Below, one piece after another: positions 39,172 through 52,031 of a stretch of 64,000 nucleotides of DNA. The DNA comes from Schaalia sp. JY-X169 (lineage in GTDB: Bacteria; Actinomycetota; Actinomycetes; Actinomycetales; Actinomycetaceae), in the NCBI RefSeq assembly GCF_014069575.1, contig NZ_CP059675.1:1984001-2048000 (forward strand), written 5' to 3'. Made by a program: the position numbers and the translations under genes. The first letter of the stretch is position 1, and each line of letters starts with the position of its first letter. The notes under the pieces are model-generated. The model was not told where the DNA came from. It saw only the letters and a list, made by a program, of their open reading frames with translations, and made no database searches.

Positions 39172-40020
39172 CTAAGAGGCGTCCAACGCGGCCTTGAAGA
39201 TGGCGTTGGGGCGCTGACCACTACCCTGGGCAACCTGCGAAGCCGCCTCTTTGAGGCGGATTCCATCCCGCGCTGAGAGCGCCAACGCTGCCTGGGCAAG
39301 ATCAGGCAGGCTTTGTTGCGCGTGTTTAGGGGCACCTTCGATCACCAGCGTGACTTCCCCCAACACGGGCGCGGCCTGCGCAAACTCCGCCAACTCCGCC
39401 AGGGTGCCCCGGGTGACTTGCTCGTAAGTTTTCGTCAGTTCGCGGCACAGCGCAGCTCGGCGGTCGCCGCCGAACACATCACTGAGTTGAGCAAGGGTAG
39501 CGGCGGTTCTGCGCGGGGACTCGAAGAGTATGAGGGTGCGCGGCTCCACAGCTAGGCCCTCAAGGTGAGCCTTCAGTTCGGAGGCTTTGCGGGGCAAGAA
39601 ACCCTCAAAGACGAAACGGTCCGATGGTAGGCCAGAGACGCTGAGTGCGGCAAGAGCCGCACTGGGACCAGGCAGTGGTGCAAGGCGCACGTCCTCGGCA
39701 GCAGCAAGGATGGCCAGTCGATAGCCGGGGTCGGACACGGTTGGGGTGCCGGCGTCACTAACGACCAGGACCGTCTGCCCCTCTTGGGCTGCAGCAATGA
39801 GTTCTGTAGCCCGCTCGCTCTCAATATGCTCATGAAACGCCATGATGCGTCCCTGCGGCGCAATTCCCAGGCGTGAACAGAGGCCCTTCAACCTGCGGGT
39901 ATCTTCAGCGGCGATAATGTCTGCTGTCTCCAGTTGGTGACGGAGTCGGGCGGACGCGTCGTCAGTGTTCCCGATGGGAGTAGCGGCCATGTAGATGACT
40001 CCGGGGGTGGTTTCACTCAT
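39172..40020 (-). CDS. rsmI: 16S rRNA 2'-O-methyltransferase RsmI
   Basis: 282 residues. TP-methylase (tetrapyrrole methylase-like) fold with diagnostic GVIYMAATPIGNTDDASARL, AAEDTRRLKGLCSRLGI, VVSDAGTPTVSDPGYRL and PLPGPSAALAALSVSGLPSDRFVFEGFLPRKA. Methylates C1402 of 16S rRNA in the decoding centre. The C-terminal wHTH-like part (GIRLKEAASQVAQGSGQRPNAIFKAAL) is complete. Convergent with pncA, 7 bp apart. Confidence 0.96.
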   Translation of the reverse strand: MSETTPGVIYMAATPIGNTDDASARLRHQLETADIIAAEDTRRLKGLCSRLGIAPQGRIMAFHEHIESERATELIAAAQEGQTVLVVSDAGTPTVSDPGYRLAILAAAEDVRLAPLPGPSAALAALSVSGLPSDRFVFEGFLPRKASELKAHLEGLAVEPRTLILFESPRRTAATLAQLSDVFGGDRRAALCRELTKTYEQVTRGTLAELAEFAQAAPVLGEVTLVIEGAPKHAQQSLPDLAQAALALSARDGIRLKEAASQVAQGSGQRPNAIFKAALDAS

Positions 40021-40059
40021 GGGAACAGTATGTCCATATCCTTACTCGGCAGGCATGCC

Positions 40060-41856
40060 TCAGCCACACTGCACCGCATTCACGGGTTGGTAGCGCCAGC
40101 CTCGCGAATCGGTTTTGACGAACTCACCGTCCCGGTAGAAGTGGCGGTCCACGTTGACGAAGAACCCGGGGTTGCCGGCTCCGGACGGCACACACCCTGG
40201 CCTGGTTGAGATGATCGTTGTTGGTTGGACTATATCCTGACGCGGGCCGGTTTCAGTGCGGATCTCCCACACCTTTGTGCTCCAGAATGCGACGTGTAAC
40301 TGACCGTCTGCCACCCAGGATTCGATTAGCACGCCATAATCGGAATCGTTCTTGAACTTGAGGTCAATTGAAGGAACATAGATGGTTGCCTCTCTGCCCT
40401 CTGGATAACGGTTGATGTACTGAGAGTGCGGCTGGTGTTCAACGTCTTCTAGACCGGCAAAGAATGAGGCGTTGTAGACGGTTGTAGCCAGCTGGGAAAG
40501 CCCGCCACCCATCCCATCAACAACGACACCATCAATTATTACGCCTGCATTGCCGTAACCGTTCTCGGGGGTGATGGGACCAAGAGTATCGAGCAAACTG
40601 AAGGTCTCACCCGGCATCACGATTACTCCGCTGATTGCAGCGGCACCCGTGCGGAGATTGTTTGTGCGAACCTCGTCGTTGGTGAGGTTTGTTGAAAAGT
40701 CTGAGATCCTCTCAACGATCCCCAGTGCTTCAACGTCCGCCACGGTCATGTCCGCCTCTACCTGCGCTAACTCAACTTCTACAGTGCGCGTCTCGCTTTT
40801 AGATGCGGCTAGGACCCCGGATTCTAGCGTCTCTGCATTGATTTCGGTTCCCAGGGCATCGGGGGTGATTTGCGGGGCGCCCTCGGAAATCTGCACAGTC
40901 GCGTTCACTGGGGCCTGTTCAAGTTCGGGAATCTGGGCACGCAGATCATCACTAAGCATCTTCCCATCCAGAATCAGCTCCAAGGTCGACCCCTGAGCGA
41001 CAAAGCTGGCCGCTGCGGCCAGGGAGGGCGGAGCCAACTGGGCCGAGGTTTCCCCAACTACGGCGGTAATGGGACTTTCAACCAGAGGTGTGGCGTCCTC
41101 GGTCAAGGCCCGCTCGACCTCGGCGTCATCGATGGCGGGTTCAACGGAAACCACGGGTAACGCTAATGGTCTGGGTTCGGTGAGCCACTGCTCGCCAATC
41201 TTCGTGACGGCTCCGTCGACATCAACTTCAAGGCCCGGCTCCGCAGGCGTGGGTTGGGGCAGTGCATCAACAAAGCTGATTCCACCATCAACCGGCGCAA
41301 TAGCGAAGCTTTCTGCCATCCCTTCAAGGGTGGTTGTCAGTAGTTCACGATCAACCTGACTGACAGGAGCGGCATCATGGCCACCAGCAACATGGCTCCA
41401 CATGCGAGCCGGTGAAAGCGTGAACCCGGTGAGATGTGCGACCGTGGCATCCGCATCGAATATGAGGCCAGCTCGCGCGGGGTCAAGTTCACCTTCTACA
41501 CCCTCCGCGACAACGGTCATGGGCTTGGAAGTGAGATCGGCGAGTGAGGATTCCAGAGTCTCTTTAGCGGCTGCCGACGACATACCGCCGACCGCCACAC
41601 CGGCAACAGTGGTTCCGCGCGGCACCCGGTCAGAAAGGAGCCACGCCGCTCCTACGTACGTGATTAAGAGTGCTGCAACGACACCGGCCGTGACAATCGC
41701 TTTCGGCTTCCCAGACATGCGTTTTCGCGGTGCGGCAATCGGGGTTTGATCAGGGGATCCGGGATCGGGCCCGACAAGATCGGGTGCTGCGGGATCGGGT
41801 GCTGCGGGATCGGGTGCTGAGGGATCGGGTGCTGCAGGGTCTGAGGTTTTCTTCAC
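40060..41856 (-). CDS. VanW-family cell-wall protein with Pro/Asp/Ala repeat tail
   Basis: 598 residues. The N-terminal cytoplasmic part holds PDPAA-type repeats, then a membrane helix (AIVTAGVVAALLITYVGAAWLL), tandem peptidoglycan-binding (PG_binding_4/YoaR-like) regions with GLEVDVDG and LGTEINAETL, and the VanW domain (ISDFSTNLTNDEVRTNNLRTGAAAI, PGETFSLLDTLGPITPENGYGNAGVI, VVDGMGGGLSQLATTVYNA). Two late Cys residues (RPGCVPSG and the last AVQCG) may pair outside the cell. VanW proteins lie in the envelope; the exact function is not settled. Start is a weak GTG. Confidence 0.9.
   Translation of the reverse strand: MKKTSDPAAPDPSAPDPAAPDPAAPDLVGPDPGSPDQTPIAAPRKRMSGKPKAIVTAGVVAALLITYVGAAWLLSDRVPRGTTVAGVAVGGMSSAAAKETLESSLADLTSKPMTVVAEGVEGELDPARAGLIFDADATVAHLTGFTLSPARMWSHVAGGHDAAPVSQVDRELLTTTLEGMAESFAIAPVDGGISFVDALPQPTPAEPGLEVDVDGAVTKIGEQWLTEPRPLALPVVSVEPAIDDAEVERALTEDATPLVESPITAVVGETSAQLAPPSLAAAASFVAQGSTLELILDGKMLSDDLRAQIPELEQAPVNATVQISEGAPQITPDALGTEINAETLESGVLAASKSETRTVEVELAQVEADMTVADVEALGIVERISDFSTNLTNDEVRTNNLRTGAAAISGVIVMPGETFSLLDTLGPITPENGYGNAGVIIDGVVVDGMGGGLSQLATTVYNASFFAGLEDVEHQPHSQYINRYPEGREATIYVPSIDLKFKNDSDYGVLIESWVADGQLHVAFWSTKVWEIRTETGPRQDIVQPTTIISTRPGCVPSGAGNPGFFVNVDRHFYRDGEFVKTDSRGWRYQPVNAVQCG
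41778..41837. repeat. 15-bp tandem repeat, 4 copies, in the VanW gene
   Basis: Unit gatcgggtgctgcgg (plus strand) begins at 41778, 41793, 41808 and 41823; the third and fourth have single changes. It encodes PDPAA-like pentapeptides on the minus strand in the cytoplasmic head, in frame at any copy number. Confidence 0.92.
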
Positions 41857-41924
41857 AGGTCTAACCGTAGTGCTTTTGCACCCCTCAGCAGATGTGAGCC
41901 GAGCCGCTTGCCAAGCTAAAATGG

Positions 41925-42950
41925 GTGGCTCCTACTGGAAGGCCCGTTGCTTTGAAGACTTTTCCTGCACGCCCAGCTGTTCTCCTCGTGAACCTAGGGA
42001 GTCCTGATCAGCCGGAAACTAAACACACCAGGAAGTATCTACGTCAGTTCCTTTCAGACCGCCGAGTCGTTGAAACGCACCCACTTCTGTGGCGTCCGGT
42101 CCTTGAAGGAATTATCCTAACCACTCGCCCTCGGCAGTCAGCGGCGAAGTACAGAACAATATGGGATGAAGACGCCTCTCCCCTGGTGAAGGCAACCTCG
42201 CAGCAAGCAGAGTACCTCCAGCAGGAGTTCGGAGACGCAGCGGAAGTCCGGTTCGCAATGAGGTATGGAAGTAGCTCGGTGCAGAGCGGCCTCCAGCGCC
42301 TGCACGATGATGGGTTCCGGAAGGTTCTGGTAGTACCTCTTTACCCTCAGTACGCGGCCTCAACGACGGCGTCGATTACTGACGAGGTCGCACGGTGGAT
42401 GCTCAGAAGTCGCGATCAGTTTGCCGTGCGAATCGCTCGCTCGTTTCCTACGGATCCAAAGTACATTGATGCTCTGGCCTCTGCTTTGGAGAATCGCTGG
42501 GAATCCATGGGCAGGCCCAACTTCGCCGAAGGAGACCGCCTAGTACTGTCTTTTCATGGCATTCCTGTCGCGATGGCGGAGGGCGGAGACCCTTATCCGC
42601 AGGAGTGTGAGGCAACGACTGCAGCATTGCAACGGCGCTTAGCCATCCCTGATGGCGGTGTGGTGAGGGCGTACCAATCTAAGTTTGGCCCGGCCCCGTG
42701 GCTGACTCCCGCCACAATCGACACGGTCACGGAGCTTGGAGCACTCGGGACAGATCGGGTCGATGTGATCTGCCCGGGTTTTGTCAGTGACTGCTTAGAG
42801 ACGTTGGAGGAGATCGATGAACTCAATCGTGCTGCCTACGAGGACGCAGGTGGCGGCGAGTTCAACTATGTGCCTTGGGGGAACAACTCCGCCCCCTGGT
42901 TGCAGGCCTTGGCAGCGTTGGTGAGGGCCGATCTGGCGGGCTGGGCTTAA
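41925..42950 (+). CDS. hemH: Ferrochelatase / coproporphyrin ferrochelatase
   Basis: 341 residues from a GTG at 41925; a TTG at 41952 (MKTFPARP) is a plausible alternative. Marks: AVLLVNLGSPDQPE, YRTIWDEDASPLVKAT, VRFAMRYGSSSVQSGL, VVPLYPQYAAST, the catalytic His in LVLSFHGIPVAMAEGGDPY, and CPGFVSDCLETLEEI with the C-terminal Glu. In Actinomycetota the enzyme usually inserts iron into coproporphyrin III. No other haem genes are adjacent. GC content at synonymous sites is a little lower than in the neighbours, judged by eye. Confidence 0.93.
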   Translation: MAPTGRPVALKTFPARPAVLLVNLGSPDQPETKHTRKYLRQFLSDRRVVETHPLLWRPVLEGIILTTRPRQSAAKYRTIWDEDASPLVKATSQQAEYLQQEFGDAAEVRFAMRYGSSSVQSGLQRLHDDGFRKVLVVPLYPQYAASTTASITDEVARWMLRSRDQFAVRIARSFPTDPKYIDALASALENRWESMGRPNFAEGDRLVLSFHGIPVAMAEGGDPYPQECEATTAALQRRLAIPDGGVVRAYQSKFGPAPWLTPATIDTVTELGALGTDRVDVICPGFVSDCLETLEEIDELNRAAYEDAGGGEFNYVPWGNNSAPWLQALAALVRADLAGWA

Positions 42951-43070
42951 ACCAAGCTCATCACAAATAGGGCTGTAGGTGGTGTTTCAATCCTCCGTTG
43001 TGGAGGAGGCTGTGGTGGACGTGGGTTTGGAGGCTTCGAAGTCCTAGGGCGATGCCGCGGCGATGGTCGA

Positions 43071-43205
43071 GGAGCCGGTCCGGCTTAGGGAGCCGGTTAC
43101 GCCATACGGAGCCAGTTCGGCTTAGGGAGCCGACCAGGCTTGCATATCGGCGTAATCTCTGGCTGCGCTGGGCATATCGGGCTCGGTAGGCCCTATCGGG
43201 CTCCG
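43071..43205. repeat. 18-19-bp-period inverted array (TANGGAGCC family)
   Basis: GGAGCC cores at 43071, 43089, 43108 and 43126 (periods 18, 19, 18), a gap of about 50 bases, then inverted GGCTC cores at 43180 and 43199 (period 19). The units resemble those at 28579-28699 (consensus TANGGAGCCNGTTNNGCC). Same layout: several direct units then two inverted. Lies between hemH and the rRNA operon; 42951-43070 holds nothing I can identify. Confidence 0.8.
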
Positions 43206-43269
43206 CAGTGCTGGGGAACCCCGCCTGCGCCCGCGGCACCTCCGCCCATCCCCGCCCCGCCTTCGCCTC

Positions 43270-43341
43270 CGCGAGATCGAATAGTATCGACAGTTTCGGG
43301 TCCAATAACATCGTTATGTGTCGATACTATTCGATTTCGCG
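43270..43341. repeat. 23-bp inverted repeat with 26-base loop
   Basis: CGCGAGATCGAATAGTATCG plus ACA (43270-43292) pairs with 43319-43341 with a single mismatch, and the loop contains ATAACATCGTTAT, itself a small dyad. Much more AT-rich than its surroundings. No T-run follows on either strand, so it is not an ordinary terminator. Downstream, 43342-43440 has no gene; read on the minus strand it encodes DYWLVAEEAG, faintly like the decayed fragments. Confidence 0.9.
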
Positions 43342-43454
43342 GTTTGAGGTGGGTAGTGACGGCAACGGTGACCTGTCGGAGAGGTACGAAGGATACCCCA
43401 GCCTCTTCTGCGACCAGCCAGTAATCAACTTACAGAAGAGCCCTTAAACCAGTG

Positions 43455-43486
43455 GTGCCCCTGAACTTGTGTTGGTTCAGGGGCAC
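43455..43486 (-). terminator. Terminator of the rRNA operon
   Basis: GTGCCCCTGAAC (43455-43466) pairs perfectly with GTTCAGGGGCAC (43475-43486) just past the 3' end of 5S rRNA in the direction of transcription; a short GGTTTAAG follows. Confidence 0.75.
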
Positions 43487-43501
43487 TACATTGTTGTTGA
43501 T

Positions 43502-43619
43502 TTGCGGGGGGGTGCTATTTTCCCGCACCCTATGGAGTGGAGTATCTTCGCCGCTACAAGGCTTAGCTTCCAGGTTCGGAATGGAACTGGGCGTTTCCCT
43601 TGTGCTATGCCCCCCGCAA
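43502..43619 (-). rRNA. 5S ribosomal RNA
   Basis: About 118 bases. The ends TTGCGGGGGGCATAGC and GCACCCCCCCGCAA pair as helix I; the internal AAACGCCCAGTTCCATTCCG and GGAAGCTAAGCCT segments are the conserved loop B/C and helix III elements of 5S rRNA. Exact ends are estimated from helix I. Confidence 0.95.
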
Positions 43620-43855
43620 AACTTGTTGTTCACACACTACCCACCCACCGGCTGCTAAGAGCAACCCCATTTTATTTGTGTTGGTGTGGGTGTTTGTTGT
43701 TGGTGTGGCAACCCCGTAACTGAATCTTGTGTTACTTGGGGTTATCACTATTCTTTGTGTGTGGATTATTAGTGAATTTGCATAGTGATTGCTTGCAAAT
43801 CTGAATGATTGTGTGGGTTGTTTGCGTATGCTCGTAACACTTTGTTTTGTGTTGT

Positions 43856-46986
<3,131 letters not shown>

Positions 46987-47398
46987 AACAAACACACAAA
47001 TGAACCAACCCCAAACACACCAACCAACAAAGGAAAATGCGTCTGAAGTCAAAAAATCACTCAAACAAAACAAAATCACACAAAAATAAAGATGCAAACA
47101 ACCACTATACAATTCACCAACAACCCACACCCAACACACCAAACAAGCCCCAAAAGGCCCGCCAGCAGTGTTGAACGTAAACCCGATAGTGTGCCCCAAC
47201 CACAATCAAAAGACCATGACCAGAAAATGTTTGCCACCCCAACAAAGAAGTGAAAAGAATACCCAACCAACCAAAAATGTTGGCCCGCATCACAAGCCAC
47301 CGCGGCCCATAATGACTAACAAAACAAAACCCCCACAACAAACCCACCAAACAAACACACCCAACATGAGTGCGCCAGCAGGCCAGTGAGGCTCCTTA
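46987..47398 (-). other. 16S-23S internal transcribed spacer without tRNA
   Basis: About 410 bases. No tRNA-Ile or tRNA-Ala. The composition is extreme: on the transcribed strand it is G/T-rich (repeats of GTTTGTTGGGTG and GTTTGGTGGG), unlike the rest of the window. TGAGGCTCCTTAGA next to the 16S end should be part of the processing stem. Confidence 0.85.
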
Positions 47399-48934
<1,536 letters not shown>

Positions 48935-49159
48935 AAAATGCCAGAAAAAAACAACCAAAAAAGGCTGCAATCCCAACCAAAAAAACACCAACAAAAACAA
49001 TTTATTGAGTACACTCAAACAAACAAAAACACACTATCAAGTTCACAAACAACACCCCACATCATATGAAGGGGTTTGCTCCACTAACCTGTGGAAGTCC
49101 ACCTTGAGGCCTTGGGCCTCCGGCTGCTTCCCGGCTGTTCACCGGAGCAACAAAATAGA

Positions 49160-49189
49160 ACTTTACGCAGGTGCCCCCCAAACCGTCAA
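49160..49189 (-). promoter_or_regulatory. Candidate rRNA operon promoter
   Basis: On the minus strand TTGACG (49184-49189), spacer of 18, TAAAGT (49160-49165), about 220 bases upstream of mature 16S. This is a good match to a sigma-70-type rRNA promoter. The leader 48935-49155 is expected to carry antitermination and processing signals, consistent with its A/C-rich part near 48940-49060. Additional upstream promoters cannot be excluded. Confidence 0.6.
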
Positions 49190-49350
49190 ACGAATCTGCG
49201 GTGACCCCGGCCACACGGGCTAGAACACCCTCTGACCTGCAGGTTTATCCATCATTGATTTCGCGTTGACGATCCGTGTTCGGGCGTGTCCAAACGACGT
49301 CCGGTCAACCTTTTGGAACCGATGGCATCTGCGCCGACACAAAATTGCGA

Positions 49351-49392
49351 TCGCCCCGGCAACCTTTCCGATATGGAAGTTTGCCGGGGCGA
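49351..49392 (-). terminator. Terminator after the META lipoprotein gene
   Basis: TCGCCCCGGCAA (49351-49362) pairs perfectly with TTGCCGGGGCGA (49381-49392). On the minus strand the stem is followed by TCGCAATTTTG. It isolates the lipoprotein gene from the rRNA promoter downstream. Confidence 0.75.
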
Positions 49393-49410
49393 ACTCAAGA
49401 CGCGCTGAGC

Positions 49411-49863
49411 CTAGCTACCTGCTGGCTTGAAATGCAGCTCGGTACCCTCTCCCGTCAGCGTCATTTCTTCAGCCGAGGCTGTCCCCGCGGTGACAGAGTC
49501 CAGAGCCTGCGTGTACGCAAACTCAAGTGTCATCGCATCCTCTTCACATGCCATCATGGTCTGCCCGATGGTTCCCATGTCCACACTGCCATCGGTGACA
49601 GTCATGGCTCCCATGATCGAGTTACAGCCGCTGCTGCCTGAGAACTGTCCGTCTGATTCAATCGTTAGCTCAATGGGGGTCTCCTCAGTCGGCTTGACCT
49701 CGCCTTCCGGCCCCTTCCCATCGACGAGAACCCAGGATCCCGCCGCGGACTCCTGTGTGATTGGGGCCCCTTCGGAACTCTGAGTTCCACCGGAGGAGGA
49801 GCATCCCGCAACCCCCATCGCAAGAAGTCCTACCACTGCAACAGCCGAAAAAATCTTCCTCAT
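49411..49863 (-). CDS. META-domain lipoprotein
   Basis: 150 residues from the ATG at 49863, chosen because AGGAGG stands six bases upstream; earlier codons in frame are not supported. Lipoprotein signal MRKIFSAVAVVGLLAMGVAGC with the lipobox Cys, a Ser/Gly linker, then a META (HslJ-like) domain: GSWVLVDGKGPEG, FSGSSGCNSIMGAMTV, TMMACEEDAMTLEFAYTQALD and a final LTGEGTELHFKP. META domains are found in secreted heat- or motility-linked proteins; role in Gram-positive bacteria unclear. Confidence 0.9.
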   Translation of the reverse strand: MRKIFSAVAVVGLLAMGVAGCSSSGGTQSSEGAPITQESAAGSWVLVDGKGPEGEVKPTEETPIELTIESDGQFSGSSGCNSIMGAMTVTDGSVDMGTIGQTMMACEEDAMTLEFAYTQALDSVTAGTASAEEMTLTGEGTELHFKPAGS

Positions 49864-49973
49864 TAGTCCTCCTAGAGTTGAGGCATCACGTTCTGACAGT
49901 GACAGTATTCCCCCTCTGGGCAAAACGCGCATTGGGGGGTTCTAAATTGCGCCAATCCTGCAACAATTGAATC

Positions 49974-50579
49974 ATGTCAAACCCTAGACGAGGCAAAGTA
50001 GCGCTGGTATACCGTCACATCACTTCTCCCGTCGGCCCTCTGTTCGCGGTGGCCAGCCGACGGGGCCTGGCTGCCCTGTCGTTCGAACCCGAAGCCACGC
50101 TTGAGCAGCTAGGACTCGCAACACCACGCACCGCTGCGCCCAGCGAAGCGAAACAGGCCCAAGTTGATCATCCAGGGGTAGAAATCCTCGACCAGGTCGA
50201 AACTCAGCTATCAGAGTATTTTGCGGGCCAGCGCCACAGTTTCGCCCTCGTACTTGATCTGCTGCCAACATTTGAAGTCGACGAGGGCGGGCCAGAGGTT
50301 CCGAACCCCTGGGTGTCGGCAAGCGGACGTTTTCGACAAACCGTCCAAGTGGCACTCTCAGGAATTCCGTATGGGAAGACGGCCTCGTACGGGCGGGTGG
50401 CCGAGCTCGTTGGACATCCGAGAGCGGCCCGAGCCGTGGGGTCGGCCTGCGCCACGAACCCACTGCCGATCATTCTGCCCTGCCACAGGGTCACCAAGGC
50501 CGACGGCTCGCTAGGAAATTACACGGGTGGGACCGAAATAAAGAGAGCCCTTCTCGACCTCGAACGTCCTCGTACCTGA
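49974..50579 (+). CDS. ogt: Methylated-DNA-protein-cysteine methyltransferase
   Basis: 201 residues. C-terminal domain has FRQTVQVALSGIPYGKTASYGRVAELVGHPRAARAVGSA, the acceptor Cys in ILPCHRVTKADGSLGNYTGG, and KRALLDLE. The N-terminal part matches Ogt (TSPVGPLFAVASRRGLAALSFE). Repairs O6-alkylguanine by an irreversible transfer to the Cys. All key residues are intact. No ada regulatory domain is fused. Confidence 0.95.
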   Translation: MSNPRRGKVALVYRHITSPVGPLFAVASRRGLAALSFEPEATLEQLGLATPRTAAPSEAKQAQVDHPGVEILDQVETQLSEYFAGQRHSFALVLDLLPTFEVDEGGPEVPNPWVSASGRFRQTVQVALSGIPYGKTASYGRVAELVGHPRAARAVGSACATNPLPIILPCHRVTKADGSLGNYTGGTEIKRALLDLERPRT

Positions 50580-50610
50580 GCGGACATTCCCGCCAGGGCC
50601 AAGAACCACA

Positions 50611-50686
50611 AAATGTATGCGTCGGGGCGGAATAATAGCTTGGGGTACGCACCCCCGGCTCACTTCTATTCCCCGCGTACACATTT
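50611..50686. repeat. Dispersed palindromic repeat (AAATGTATGCG family), copy A
   Basis: Outer arms AAATGTATGCGTCGGGGCG and ATTCCCCGCGTACACATTT with the inner hairpin GGGGTACGCACCCC. Corresponds to 29168-29242 in arms and centre. Located between ogt and tRNA-Ala, both of which read away from or toward it; could also act as a terminator for ogt, though no T-run is seen. Confidence 0.75.
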
Positions 50687-50721
50687 CACGAACATGTCAA
50701 GGTTCGAGCGTTGTGCATTCG

Positions 50722-50794
50722 TGGAGCTACGGGGATTCGAACCCCGGACCTTCTCATTGCGAACGAGACGCGCTACCAACTGCGCCATAGCCCC
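50722..50794 (-). tRNA. tRNA-Ala (anticodon CGC)
   Basis: 73 bases. Acceptor GGGGCTA with TAGCTCC contains the G3-U70 wobble pair that marks alanine tRNAs. The anticodon loop TTCGCAA gives CGC, for GCG codons. T-loop GTTCGAATC; CCA not encoded. GCG is a frequent codon in this GC-rich genome. Confidence 0.95.
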
Positions 50795-50878
50795 TTATGC
50801 GGTAGAAAGCTTAGCACGGACACCCCGGGCTCTAACAACCGCTCAACCGTGAAGTTGACGATGGCCGCGACCGGCCCC

Positions 50879-51937
50879 CTACTGCGCGCGACGCTGGTCG
50901 AGGACGGCATCCAGGTCGAAGCGGAACGTCGGCCCTGTCACCTGCGCAGCTGCAACCGCAGCTGCTGCTACCTGGTCTGACTTATGCAAAGGCCGCGCTG
51001 GCACGCCCGAGTCCCGACGTTCTTGAATCGGCACCAAGTCGGTGTCAGCGTGCACACGGCGCGTCAGCGCAGGCGCCTGACCGCTTCCCCGCACCGGCGG
51101 GAGGGAAACTACATTCCACTCCTTCGCAGGCCTCTGCATCACGGCCGAGGGCGGTGCGGTGGGTTCACTGACGACCACAACATCGCTTTCTACGTCGTCG
51201 CGCGCGGCCTCATCCGAAGCGCCCACTGGTAGTGACTCCTCAATATCCTCCTTGGCCGGCTCCACTGCTTGGCTCTGCGAGGAGACTGTCCGTTCAGAGG
51301 GACGTGAGTTCCCACGCGTAGTGGCCCTCACCTGATCCTTGATTCTTGCGAGCTCGTCGACTTCATCCCTGCTCTGACTCTGCGCCCGGAAACTACCCGC
51401 CACAGAGCTACCCACCGTCGCAACAAGGAACGTCACCGGCAGGATCAACCACAGCCACGACAACGCACCTAGGGCTGCAACGACAGCGAAGACTAGTAGC
51501 AAGACCGATGAGGCCGCGGCCATCACCACCCTCCGCTTCACAGCCGCCTGCTCACGCGCCAGTCGAGCCACCCGACGAGCCCGTAACGCCGCCATCTGCC
51601 GAGTTGGGCTATCCGCTCTGCCAGCAGAAGCGACCTTTTTGGGGCCCTCGGGCCGATCCACCGCGGGTAGACCTAGTTCTGGATTGTTCACCATGGGTGT
51701 TCCTTCGCTATGGCTCACTAAGACATTGGGAAGAAGAGGCCTGGTTGAGACGTGCAGACCCTGGTGCATCCGCTCCTCAACTTGAACCTGTTTGCAGGGG
51801 ACCAACTCCACGCCGGGAGAGAACCGATCCCCCTCACGTGAAGTAACCACTGCCACACGACGCGCGATTGTTGCGGGCAGCGCGTAGAGGACGATCACGC
51901 ACGCGATCACCGCAACGATAAAGCCAGCAAATTCCAC
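50879..51937 (-). CDS. glpR: Glp receptor-like divisome membrane protein (GlpR/SepX type)
   Basis: 352 residues from GTG. A first membrane helix at the very N-terminus (FAGFIVAVIACVIVLYALPATIA), a cytoplasmic stretch with a Thr/Arg-rich helix (RQMAALRARRVARLAREQAAVKRRV), then two helices (about 135-180) and a long disordered C-terminal tail ending in FRFDLDAVLDQRRAQ. The layout and the position next to a gephyrin-like Glp gene with a RimJ-like gene between match GlpR of corynebacteria and SepX of Streptomyces, membrane proteins that link Glp to FtsZ-driven division. Sequence similarity outside the helices is weak, so the call rests heavily on context. RimJ stop is 94 bp upstream. Confidence 0.78.
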   Translation of the reverse strand: MEFAGFIVAVIACVIVLYALPATIARRVAVVTSREGDRFSPGVELVPCKQVQVEERMHQGLHVSTRPLLPNVLVSHSEGTPMVNNPELGLPAVDRPEGPKKVASAGRADSPTRQMAALRARRVARLAREQAAVKRRVVMAAASSVLLLVFAVVAALGALSWLWLILPVTFLVATVGSSVAGSFRAQSQSRDEVDELARIKDQVRATTRGNSRPSERTVSSQSQAVEPAKEDIEESLPVGASDEAARDDVESDVVVVSEPTAPPSAVMQRPAKEWNVVSLPPVRGSGQAPALTRRVHADTDLVPIQERRDSGVPARPLHKSDQVAAAAVAAAQVTGPTFRFDLDAVLDQRRAQ

Positions 51938-52031
51938 GACTCCAACCTAAGTTGAATCCGCGACATTTCCGGCGTGCCACTCCGCATGTTGCTGCCATTG
52001 GCATTTGGGTTTCACGCCTTTTGGGCCCCCG

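Noticed and set aside
13000-43450. The 19-bp arrays as CRISPR arrays
   Set aside because: Units are adjacent without spacers, half are inverted, and no cas genes are in the window.
46987-47398. tRNA-Ile or tRNA-Ala in the rRNA spacer
   Set aside because: No acceptor, anticodon or T-loop (GTTCRA) pattern on either strand.
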